A DNA stretch of 20,627 nucleotides from Chloroflexota bacterium. GTDB taxonomy: Bacteria > Chloroflexota > Dehalococcoidia > Lucifugimonadales > Lucifugimonadaceae. The stretch lies in contig JACETA010000004.1 in NCBI GenBank assembly GCA_013911545.1, forward strand, positions 1-20,627. The letters are read 5' to 3'. A program made the translations under genes and the position numbers. The notes beneath the pieces are model-generated. The model saw nothing but the letters and a program-made list of their open reading frames with translations, was not told where the DNA came from and did no database searches. Shown piece after piece: positions 1 to 7,492 of the stretch. Within the stretch, counting starts at the first letter, position 1, and every line of letters begins with the position of its first letter.

Positions 1-2
1 GA

Positions 3-956
3 GACAGATATTTATATAGACCCTTGATGCCAAAACCTATTTATAGACTTTTTTCCTTTATGGTTAATTTATTATGGGGATTTAAATCTGTTAGATTAGG
101 AAATAAGTTGAAAGGAGATTTCTACATATTTAGGGATAATACGCCTTTTAGTTTTTTATTTAGTGCGCTCTATTCAAAAAAATGTGTTGTCGAATTTCAT
201 GATATTCCTCCTCTAGCTTCCAGGTTTATTTTTAAAATAGGATTAATGTTTTCAAAAAAAACAGTTTGTTTTGCTGTAACAAATAAACTTTCAGAAGATT
301 TATCAAAGAAATTTGGAAAATTAAAAAATTTAAATCAAATTTATACACTACATGATGGCGTAGATATAAAAAAATTTACGAGTATGAAAGTTTCTGAAAA
401 CAATGTGCCTGTTGCAACGTACTGCGGTTCACTTTCTAAATCTAAAGGAATAGACCTTATAATTCATGCTGCAAAATTAATTAAAAATGTGAACTTTGTC
501 ATAATTGGTGGATTAAAAAAAGAATTAGATTACTACAAAAAAATTTCAATGAAATTAGGTACAAATAATATTCAATTTATTGGTCAAATAAATTACTCAG
601 ATGTTCCTAAATTGCTAAATAATTCTGATTTTCTTTTACTACCTACCACCGCAAATGATACAAAATCAAGAAAATATACATCTGCAATGAAATTATTTGA
701 GTACCTTTCTGTTGGCAAACCTATAATTGCTTCAAATATTCCATCAAACACAGAAATACTTAAAGACAAAGAAAATTGTTTACTTTTTGAGCCAGATAAC
801 CCTAAAAGCTTAATTGATAAAATTGAATCTCTTGTTGGAAATAATAAACTAATAGAAAAGTTATCTAATAATTCTTCAAGCCTTGCTCTTAATTATTCAT
901 GGGAAGAAAGGTCAAAAAAAGTCATTAATAAGGTTATGGATTTAAATGAAAAATAA
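3..956 (+). CDS. Glycosyltransferase family 4 (GT-B fold), 5' end outside the window
   Basis: Probable retaining GT4 glycosyltransferase that adds a sugar from a nucleotide-sugar donor to a cell-surface glycan precursor on the cytoplasmic side of the membrane. The frame is open to the left edge of the window. TTG at 24 and ATG at 27 are the first possible starts seen, but a protein starting there (about 310 aa) would lack the first part of the N-terminal Rossmann domain; GT4 proteins usually have 350-400 residues. The true start is therefore probably upstream. Visible family marks are an N-domain strand ending in VVEFHD, the linker-domain strand CGSLSKSKGID, VIIGG, and the donor-site segment SAMKLFEYLSVGKPIIAS, which is typical of group 1 transferases. 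The stop overlaps the next gene by 11 bases, indicating translational coupling in the glycan operon. Sugar and acceptor cannot be told from sequence. Confidence 0.85.
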   Translation, partial: DRYLYRPLMPKPIYRLFSFMVNLLWGFKSVRLGNKLKGDFYIFRDNTPFSFLFSALYSKKCVVEFHDIPPLASRFIFKIGLMFSKKTVCFAVTNKLSEDLSKKFGKLKNLNQIYTLHDGVDIKKFTSMKVSENNVPVATYCGSLSKSKGIDLIIHAAKLIKNVNFVIIGGLKKELDYYKKISMKLGTNNIQFIGQINYSDVPKLLNNSDFLLLPTTANDTKSRKYTSAMKLFEYLSVGKPIIASNIPSNTEILKDKENCLLFEPDNPKSLIDKIESLVGNNKLIEKLSNNSSSLALNYSWEERSKKVINKVMDLNEK

Positions 957-2094
957 AAATTTAAATAAAATTGCTGTTTTTTCGCCATTTTTAAACCCGG
1001 TTGGGGTTAAAAGAGCGACATTTGGTTTATCAAAAAAATTTTCTGAAAATGGCTATGAAGTAGACCTTTTAAGTGTTCATAAGGAATGGGAAGATTTAAA
1101 TTTTAGTCAAAAAATGAATTTAGTATATTTATCAAAGTTATTTAAAAATTTTCCAACTAAAGGGTATTTAACTTTTAGATTGGTTTCTGTTCTAGTTGCT
1201 TTGAGAACTATATTTGCTCTTTCAAATTATTTAAAAAAGAATAACCCAAATATTTTATTTGTTTCAATGATGCCATTTGTTGCATGGCTTGGCTTAAAGA
1301 TATCTGGTAAATCACACACAAAGTTTGTGGTAAGTATTCAAGGTTACCCAAGAAATAATTTATTAAGGAGAATGATTTGGAGGAGAGTATTTAAAAGGGC
1401 TGATAGTATTATTACTGAATCAAAAAGTCTGCAGCGTTTAATTGTTGAAATGACACAAAAATATAAAAATTTAAATTATATTTACAACCCTCACTTTGAG
1501 AATCAAGATGAATTTAAAATTCCTGATAAACCTCTAAACGAATTTGGTAATTATATTATTGGGCTAGGAAGATTAACCAAGCAAAAAAATTTTAAATTGC
1601 TTATAAAGGCTTTTTCAAAAATAGATTTTGTTAGAGATACAAATTTAATTATTGCAGGTGACGGAGAAGAAAAAAGATATTTAAATAAATTAATAGAACA
1701 ATTAAATAAAGAGAATCCTGAAAAAAAACTTCTATCAAGAATAATTTTTACAGGCGAAGTAAAAGAACCGTTAAATTATATTAAAAATGCAAAAATGATT
1801 GTTATTCCATCATTGTGGGAAGGGTTGCCAAGGGTTGCAATTGAAGCACAAGCTTTGAAAACTCCCATTATTTCATCTTGTAAAGATGGTGGGCTAAGTG
1901 AAATATTACTTGATGGCAATGCGGGAATATTGACCGCCCCTAATGATGAAATTGATTTAATAAAGGCAATAACTAAATATGAAAAAGATGAAGCATTAGC
2001 TTCAAAACATGCTAATGAAGGTTTTAAAAACATTGGCAGGTTTTCATTGAAATCTTCATCAAATAACTATTTAAAAGTTTTTTCTGAATTATAA
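946..2094 (+). CDS. Glycosyltransferase family 4 (GT-B fold)
   Basis: Complete GT4-type glycosyltransferase of 382 aa, the normal length for the family. The N-terminal Rossmann domain begins with a strand and glycine-containing loop (VFSPFLNPVG, residues 11-20). The C-terminal donor-binding domain starts near IIGLGRLTKQKNF (204-216), with the usual R and K residues that contact the nucleotide-sugar phosphates. The EX7E motif is seen in PSLWEGLPRVAIEA (E292 and E300). No signal peptide or membrane span is evident, so it should act at the cytoplasmic face of the membrane. The ATG lies inside the end of the preceding glycosyltransferase gene and the next gene begins one base after the stop, so it is part of one operon. 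Donor and linkage are unknown. Confidence 0.9.
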   Translation: MKNKNLNKIAVFSPFLNPVGVKRATFGLSKKFSENGYEVDLLSVHKEWEDLNFSQKMNLVYLSKLFKNFPTKGYLTFRLVSVLVALRTIFALSNYLKKNNPNILFVSMMPFVAWLGLKISGKSHTKFVVSIQGYPRNNLLRRMIWRRVFKRADSIITESKSLQRLIVEMTQKYKNLNYIYNPHFENQDEFKIPDKPLNEFGNYIIGLGRLTKQKNFKLLIKAFSKIDFVRDTNLIIAGDGEEKRYLNKLIEQLNKENPEKKLLSRIIFTGEVKEPLNYIKNAKMIVIPSLWEGLPRVAIEAQALKTPIISSCKDGGLSEILLDGNAGILTAPNDEIDLIKAITKYEKDEALASKHANEGFKNIGRFSLKSSSNNYLKVFSEL

Positions 2095-2095
2095 A

Positions 2096-3013
2096 ATGTA
2101 TGAATCTCAAGATATAACAGTACTAATAGCCACTAAAGATAGAGTGAATGAAATTGAAAGAGCAATTGAAAGCACTTTAAAACAATCTATTAAAGTAAAT
2201 ATTGTTATTCTTGATGATGCATCTAATATAAATATTAAAGATAAGCTTATAAATAAATTTAAAGATAAACCAATTAAGTGGATTAGATCTGAATTTCCAT
2301 CTGGTGTTGCGGGCGCAAGAAATAAGCTTGTTGAAGGCTCATCAGGCTCTTTGATGGTTTTTTTGGACGACGATGCTTATTTTACTAATGAAAATTCTCT
2401 TAAAAAAATTCTTTATAAATTTTCTTCTTCTGATGACATCGCTGGTATGGCATTTAAAATAATATTAAAACAAAAAAATGAAGGGCTTCAGGTTCCATTT
2501 AACAAATTAAAAAGATATTTAAATAAGGATATTCATAATAATGAATCAGATGTTTCGTATTTTATTGGCGCTGGGCATGTTTTATTAAGAGAAACGTTTG
2601 AAAAGATTGGAGGGTATGACACTGAACTTTTTTATGGTTTAGAAGAGCTTGATATAAGTTCAGAAATTATAAAAGAAGGCAAAAGGATTGTTTACTTACC
2701 TCAAGTCGAAATTATTCACGAACCAAAGAAATCTGTAGTTGATAATAAAAATAAATTAAAGGATGAGACATACTTTAGCATTAGAAATAGAATTTGGGTC
2801 TCTTATAAGCATTTGCCACATATTTATTTATTAATACATCTAACAGTTTGGTTTCTATTTTATTTTATTAAATCGTTATTTAAATTTCGATTAATAAAAT
2901 TTTTAATAGCTACTTTTGAAGGGTTTAGAAAATTAAAATCAAAAAAAAGAAAACCATTTAATTCAAAAGATTTATCTTATTTAAGAAAAAATAACGGGAG
3001 GTTATGGTATTAA
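2096..3013 (+). CDS. Glycosyltransferase family 2 (GT-A fold)
   Basis: Inverting GT2-type glycosyltransferase, 305 aa. The N-terminal nucleotide-binding strand is ITVLIATKDR (7-16). The metal/donor motif is the acidic run FLDDDAY with D91-D93, and the candidate catalytic acidic region is GLEELDIS (181-188), following GGYDTELFYG. This layout matches rhamnosyltransferase-like GT2 proteins. Residues about 240-262 (LLIHLTVWFLFYF) form one hydrophobic segment that may anchor the C-terminus in the membrane; the last 40 residues are strongly basic. It starts one base after the preceding glycosyltransferase and overlaps the following one by 10 bases. No Shine-Dalgarno is evident, consistent with coupling. 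The substrate cannot be inferred. Confidence 0.88.
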   Translation: MYESQDITVLIATKDRVNEIERAIESTLKQSIKVNIVILDDASNINIKDKLINKFKDKPIKWIRSEFPSGVAGARNKLVEGSSGSLMVFLDDDAYFTNENSLKKILYKFSSSDDIAGMAFKIILKQKNEGLQVPFNKLKRYLNKDIHNNESDVSYFIGAGHVLLRETFEKIGGYDTELFYGLEELDISSEIIKEGKRIVYLPQVEIIHEPKKSVVDNKNKLKDETYFSIRNRIWVSYKHLPHIYLLIHLTVWFLFYFIKSLFKFRLIKFLIATFEGFRKLKSKKRKPFNSKDLSYLRKNNGRLWY

Positions 3014-4074
3014 ATATGAATAAAGTTGGCCCAATTGCAGGCATTTCAGTAATAATACCTACTCGAAATGAAGAAATATATATTGAAAAATGCATAAACT
3101 CTCTTCTTGATTGCCAAAGTATAAAATCAGATTCATTTAAAGTTGAATTTATCATAGTAGATGGAATGAGTTCAGATAATACAGTAGAAATTGTAAAAGA
3201 AAAATTTAGTAATTTGAATCTAAAAATTTTAGAAAATCCTAATCTTTTTCAGGCAAACGCCATGAATTTAGGTATCCAAAATAGTAACTATATAGATGAG
3301 AATTCAATAATTATTAGGGCAGATGCTCATTCAATATATCCTAAAGACTATATTTTAAAATGCTGGCAATCCTTATTTGATACTGGATGTGGCAATGCAG
3401 GATCGATTCAAAAATCAATAGGAACTAATTTTTTTACAAAAATTATTGCTGATGTAATGAATTCTGGGTACGCAATGGGTGGGGTGAGTTATAGAAAAAT
3501 TAAAAATGACATTAATAGTCAATCAGTAAAATATATTGATTCTGATACAGCATATCTGGGCTGTTGGAAAACATCAGATTTAATTGAACTAAAAGGTTTT
3601 AATGAACAGTTTCAAATTAATGAGGACTATGAATTAAATGTCAGACTAAGGAAAGATGGGAAGAAAGTAGTAGTTGTCTCAAATTTAATTGTCGAATATT
3701 TTGTTAGAGGTTCTTTATTCAGTTTAATTAAACAATTTTTTAGATATGGTTTATGGAAAACAAAGACTCTTTCAGTTCATAAAGATTCACTAAAATTAAG
3801 ACAGTTGGCACCAGTAATATTTGTTTTATTTTTAATAAATGTTGGTATTAGTAATTTAATTATGCCAACTCAAATTTTATTAATTTTAAATTATTTATAT
3901 ATATTAATTGGTTTAGCATGGATTAGCCTAATGGTATTAATTTGGTTTAAATCATCATCATTTCTTTCAATTCTATTCATACCTATAATTGTTCTATCTA
4001 TGCATATTTCATGGGGGTTGGGATTTTTATATGGTTTATTTAGATGGACAATAGGAGGATGGAATAAATCTTGA
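3004..4074 (+). CDS. ExoA-like family 2 glycosyltransferase with C-terminal membrane helices
   Basis: GT2 glycosyltransferase of 356 aa resembling the ExoA group of exopolysaccharide enzymes. The sequence shows ISVIIPTRNEE (14-24), VDGMSSDNT (52-60), the donor/metal segment RADAHSIYP (105-113), the acidic motif NEDYEL (206-211), QFFRYG (244-249), and two or three hydrophobic helices between about 268 and 345. The catalytic domain should face the cytoplasm with the C-terminus in the membrane. Start choice is uncertain. A GGGAGG at 2996-3001 sits only 2 bases before ATG 3004 and 14 before the in-frame ATG 3016, and neither spacing is ideal. Because the conserved domain begins at residue 14, both starts give an intact enzyme. 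It overlaps its neighbours at both ends. Confidence 0.9.
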   Translation: MVLNMNKVGPIAGISVIIPTRNEEIYIEKCINSLLDCQSIKSDSFKVEFIIVDGMSSDNTVEIVKEKFSNLNLKILENPNLFQANAMNLGIQNSNYIDENSIIIRADAHSIYPKDYILKCWQSLFDTGCGNAGSIQKSIGTNFFTKIIADVMNSGYAMGGVSYRKIKNDINSQSVKYIDSDTAYLGCWKTSDLIELKGFNEQFQINEDYELNVRLRKDGKKVVVVSNLIVEYFVRGSLFSLIKQFFRYGLWKTKTLSVHKDSLKLRQLAPVIFVLFLINVGISNLIMPTQILLILNYLYILIGLAWISLMVLIWFKSSSFLSILFIPIIVLSMHISWGLGFLYGLFRWTIGGWNKS

Positions 4075-4685
4075 AAAAAAAGAGCTATATATTGAAAAGG
4101 CCACTTGACCTATTTATGGTTCTTGCAGGGTTATTATTTCCGTTATTATGGCCTCTTTGGTTTGTTGTAATTTTTATCATACCTTTACTGATATGGCTTG
4201 AAGACAAAGGCCCTATTTTTTATTCTCAAGAAAGAATCGGAAAAAATAAAAAAATTTTTAAGGTGTATAAATTCAGAACCATGATTCCTGATGCTGAAAC
4301 TTTGACAGGTGCTGTATGGTCAACAAAGAATGATCCTAGAATAACGAAAATTGGGCATTTATTAAGAAAAACTGCTTTAGATGAAATACCTCAATTATTA
4401 AATATAATTAAAGGGGAGATGAGCTTTGTTGGTCCTAGAGCTGAAAGGCCAGAGCTTCATAATAAATTTATAAAAAATTTACCTGAATTTGATAAGAGGC
4501 TTGAAGTAACTCCAGGTTTGTCTGGTCTGGCCCAAATAAGTGGATCCTATGACTTAGAACCAAGTGAAAAGATAAAATATGATCTAGAATATATTAAAAA
4601 AGTCAGCCTTTTTTTTGATATTAAAATAATTTTACTTTCTGTGTTTAACAGTATTTTAGCTCGGTGGGATACTCCAGATAATTAA
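4071..4685 (+). CDS. Monotopic phosphoglycosyl transferase (bacterial sugar transferase, PglC/WcaJ C-domain type)
   Basis: Transfers a sugar-1-phosphate from a UDP-sugar to polyprenyl phosphate, the first committed step of a lipid-linked glycan. At 204 aa it is the short form, with one N-terminal hydrophobic re-entrant segment (about 13-42) and no four-helix N-terminal domain. Family marks are KFRTM (67-71), the Asp-Glu catalytic dyad in LDEIPQL (D104, E105), FVGPRAERP (119-127) and PGLSGLAQISG (148-158). The start is TTG 4071, overlapping the TGA of the previous gene. An AGGAGG at 4053-4058 lies 12 bases upstream, a rather long spacing; the ATG at 4059 runs straight into a stop. A second TTG at 4092 would give MKRPLD, also plausible. 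The initiating enzyme sits last in the glycosyltransferase operon, and its stop interlocks with that of the opposing gene. Confidence 0.93.
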   Translation: MKKKSYILKRPLDLFMVLAGLLFPLLWPLWFVVIFIIPLLIWLEDKGPIFYSQERIGKNKKIFKVYKFRTMIPDAETLTGAVWSTKNDPRITKIGHLLRKTALDEIPQLLNIIKGEMSFVGPRAERPELHNKFIKNLPEFDKRLEVTPGLSGLAQISGSYDLEPSEKIKYDLEYIKKVSLFFDIKIILLSVFNSILARWDTPDN

Positions 4686-7492
4686 TCAATTTTGGTTCCT
4701 GTTACTTCAACATCTAAAATTTCAACTTCAAAATAGATAGGTGAATTTGGAGGTATCAGTCCACTTATTCCATTTGAACCATATGCTTTTTCAGCAGGAA
4801 TTACTATTCTAGCAATATTCCCTTTACTTAATGTAATTAAAGATTCCTCTATTCCAGGAATTGCTTGATTATTTCCAACTAAGAAACTCAAAGGATTCAT
4901 ACCTGGTAAATATGAGCTATCAAATATACAACCGTCAGGAAGCCATCCAGTATAATTCATTTTGACAATTGTGCCTGGAAGAACTCTAGGGGCATCATCA
5001 GAGACATCTTTTTTGATACCAACCATTACCCCTCCTTCAAGCTCATTAGTATAAAGTAAATTTGCATTATCAAATTGCGGTTTATCTGCTGGATATTGAT
5101 CATTTTTACAATTAACTTCTACTTCAGGAATCAATTCACCTTTAGAAATAGCAAGATTTTCATCCCAAAAAGTTTTAAACTGATATGGCATCACATCTCT
5201 CCATAAATTGATAAGTTTTTCAGCCTCAATATCATCATTTTTCAATAATGCTAATCTAATTTTTATTTCAAGTGTTTGAATTGAATTAGGAGATAACCTT
5301 TTCATCTCTGTTAATATTTCTTCTGCTTTATCTAAATTAGCAACTTCAAATTTTGATAGCGCCACATATAAACTTGCCGTTGCAAAATGAATATTAAAAT
5401 GATCTGGTTCAATTTCTATTGCTTTTGAGTATTCTTGCAACATGAGAGTTTTTAAAGAATCATAATTCTCAGCAAATTTCCCTTGTTCACTGGATAGGCT
5501 TAGCATGTTATCGTAATCTTTTAGCAAAATATAAAACATTTCTTGCCTGCCATAATTAGCCAGCTTAGGAAATTTATTTATGTTGTCTTGCATTTCAATA
5601 ACGGATTTTGGGGCTCCTAGTGGAGGAGTAATTTTTGCTGCTGAAAAAGGAACATATACATAACTTCTAATAAGCAGAATTATGCAAATTAACGAAATAA
5701 TTGCTGTAATAACTGTCACAGAATCTTTAGTAAAGCGCTCATCATTTTTTTCTTTTAAAGTATCAATTTTGTTAATTTCAGAAGATTTTGAAAGAAGAGA
5801 TATTATTAGAATTACTTGAAGATATGTTGATGATACAGAGAACATAAACATTGAAGAAGCCATATAAGACAAAAATGCTGATCCTAGCAGAATCCAAAAA
5901 ATATTATTTTTTTTAATTAATATTTTTTTAGTAATAATTATCATCACTGAAATCCACAAAACAATCAAAGCAAATGCCCCAAATATTCCTGTGGTAGCTA
6001 GTACATGTAAAATTCTATTATGTGCCCTATCTAAATGTGGACTATCATCAGACATTTCTAATTCAAGATACTTATAGTGAAGTATTGGAAAATTCTCTGG
6101 GCCAATTCCTAATAACGGGTTTGATATGAAACCTTTGAGTGCTATTGTCCATGCATACTGTCTTTCCCCAATATTAAAACCTGATTTAAAAGGGTATGTA
6201 AACCCGGTCCCAAATATTGATATTGTTTTCATTATTGGAGTGCATTCTTTAAATGAATATCTATTGGTGATCCAAAAATATAAAATAATTTCATCAGAGC
6301 AATAAATTTCATTATTTAAAGACGTTGAATATAAGTTATTTTTTTCGATATAATCACTTAAACTTTTCATATCCATCAAAGTATTGGTGCTTCTTTCAGC
6401 ATTTTGAAAAATTTTCAAGAATTCTAGTTGATTTAAAATGCTATTAATATCTCCATCTAAGTTGTATCCATCTCCGCTATCGAAATTACTAAATGAATAT
6501 GAAATCTCATCACCTAAATATATTTCAGGTATATAATTTTTGACTATTTTGTCTTTTAAGTTATTTCTCTGTGACTCGATCAGGTTCAATGAAATAAAAA
6601 AAAGTACTGTTAATGATCCTATTAAAATGAATGCAGCGTATAAATATTTCCTTAAAGATTTAAAGGTTAATGACAGCATTAAGATAATAAATGAAATCCC
6701 AATAAATATACCTATTAATGACGCTCTAGAGCCTGAGTTTAAAATAGTCCAAATTGAAATTAAGATCCCAAATGTAGATATTAAAACAAATATTCTTGAG
6801 TTTAAATTAAAATTTAAAAATGTATTTCTAATTGACTGTTTAAAATTTAATTGAAATTCTCTTAATACTAAACCAATTGATATAAATGAAATTAAAGACA
6901 AATAAGAAGCTACATATGTAGGGTTGCCTATAGTAGATTCTACTCTTTCTCCAAGTGTATATGATTGATCAGGGTTGACTACGCTAGGAAAAATATCTAA
7001 TCCAAAAAAAATAGGAATAACAATATTGAAAAATTCTAATAGTCCTAAAAATGCAACAATAAATCCAGCGTAAGTATTAATTTTTAAAAGTTTAATCCAT
7101 GATTTTTCTTTCCTTAAAACTGAACTAGACACTATTAAAAGAACAAGCCAATGAAAGTAATCAGTGACACCTTCCATTCTCTCCCAATTGCTCCAGAAAC
7201 TATTTACTGGACTACTACTTGCGATGCCCGAAATTGCTTGCATCAATACAAATAGTGAAAAAATTAAAATTAAGAAACTTTTGTCCGGGAGATACGATTT
7301 ATTTGCTGATAACAATATTAAATAAAATCCAGCTATGAAATAAATAATCCCTTTGAACCAAAATGTTTTGCCTACTACATATGGAAAAACAGTTTCAGGA
7401 GATACAACTAAAGGCATAAATAAAATTAAGCTTAACCCAAAGAATATTAAACTTGGAAAATATTTGTCTATATTTAATCTTAATTGACTCAT
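4682..7492 (-). CDS. O-antigen ligase/polymerase-type membrane protein fused to TPR-like region and C-terminal FKBP prolyl isomerase
   Basis: A 936-aa protein with three parts. Residues 1 to about 612 form a polytopic membrane domain of roughly 13 helices. It carries Wzy_C/WaaL-type marks: NSGSRASLIG (252-261), a long probably external loop (about 305-440), NPLLGIGPENF (458-468) and HNRILHVLATTGIFG (491-505), whose H491 is the candidate catalytic His. Such proteins transfer or polymerise lipid-linked glycans on the outer face of the membrane. Residues about 645-785 are helical and TPR-like (DHFNIHFATASLYVALSKFE). Residues about 819-936 are an FKBP domain retaining Y847, F857, D858, F870, I878, Y904, I913 and F921, matching FKBP12 Y26, F36, D37, F46, I56, Y82, I91 and F99; W59 is replaced by I881. 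Helix counting places the TPR and FKBP parts outside the cell membrane. The reading frame is unbroken. The start overlaps the epimerase stop (ATGA). Polymerase, ligase and protein O-oligosaccharyltransferase roles cannot be separated from sequence. Confidence 0.88.
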   Translation of the reverse strand: MSQLRLNIDKYFPSLIFFGLSLILFMPLVVSPETVFPYVVGKTFWFKGIIYFIAGFYLILLSANKSYLPDKSFLILIFSLFVLMQAISGIASSSPVNSFWSNWERMEGVTDYFHWLVLLIVSSSVLRKEKSWIKLLKINTYAGFIVAFLGLLEFFNIVIPIFFGLDIFPSVVNPDQSYTLGERVESTIGNPTYVASYLSLISFISIGLVLREFQLNFKQSIRNTFLNFNLNSRIFVLISTFGILISIWTILNSGSRASLIGIFIGISFIILMLSLTFKSLRKYLYAAFILIGSLTVLFFISLNLIESQRNNLKDKIVKNYIPEIYLGDEISYSFSNFDSGDGYNLDGDINSILNQLEFLKIFQNAERSTNTLMDMKSLSDYIEKNNLYSTSLNNEIYCSDEIILYFWITNRYSFKECTPIMKTISIFGTGFTYPFKSGFNIGERQYAWTIALKGFISNPLLGIGPENFPILHYKYLELEMSDDSPHLDRAHNRILHVLATTGIFGAFALIVLWISVMIIITKKILIKKNNIFWILLGSAFLSYMASSMFMFSVSSTYLQVILIISLLSKSSEINKIDTLKEKNDERFTKDSVTVITAIISLICIILLIRSYVYVPFSAAKITPPLGAPKSVIEMQDNINKFPKLANYGRQEMFYILLKDYDNMLSLSSEQGKFAENYDSLKTLMLQEYSKAIEIEPDHFNIHFATASLYVALSKFEVANLDKAEEILTEMKRLSPNSIQTLEIKIRLALLKNDDIEAEKLINLWRDVMPYQFKTFWDENLAISKGELIPEVEVNCKNDQYPADKPQFDNANLLYTNELEGGVMVGIKKDVSDDAPRVLPGTIVKMNYTGWLPDGCIFDSSYLPGMNPLSFLVGNNQAIPGIEESLITLSKGNIARIVIPAEKAYGSNGISGLIPPNSPIYFEVEILDVEVTGTKID
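5024..5037 (-). promoter_or_regulatory. Strong Shine-Dalgarno-like sequence before an internal in-frame ATG at the FKBP domain boundary
   Basis: On the minus strand AAGGAGG (5037-5031) is followed after four bases by ATG (5026-5024), which encodes Met823 of the ligase-FKBP fusion. Initiation here would give a free 114-residue FKBP in which the conserved Tyr lies at position 25, close to Tyr26 of FKBP12, so the start coincides with the domain edge. Against it, the bases encode Glu-Gly-Gly-Val. The same 12 bases, also coding EGGV, occur inside argD at 11071-11082 without a following start, so codon choice alone could produce the match. Confidence 0.35.

Noticed and set aside
1776..2033. Short minus-strand frame inside the second GT4 gene
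   Set aside because: It mirrors the conserved donor-binding domain of the real gene and shows no coding features of its own.
6540..6854. A 104-codon open frame on the plus strand inside the ligase gene
   Set aside because: It is antisense to the membrane domain, has no family motif, and its Ile/Lys/Asn-rich make-up is what the AT-rich complement of hydrophobic codons gives.
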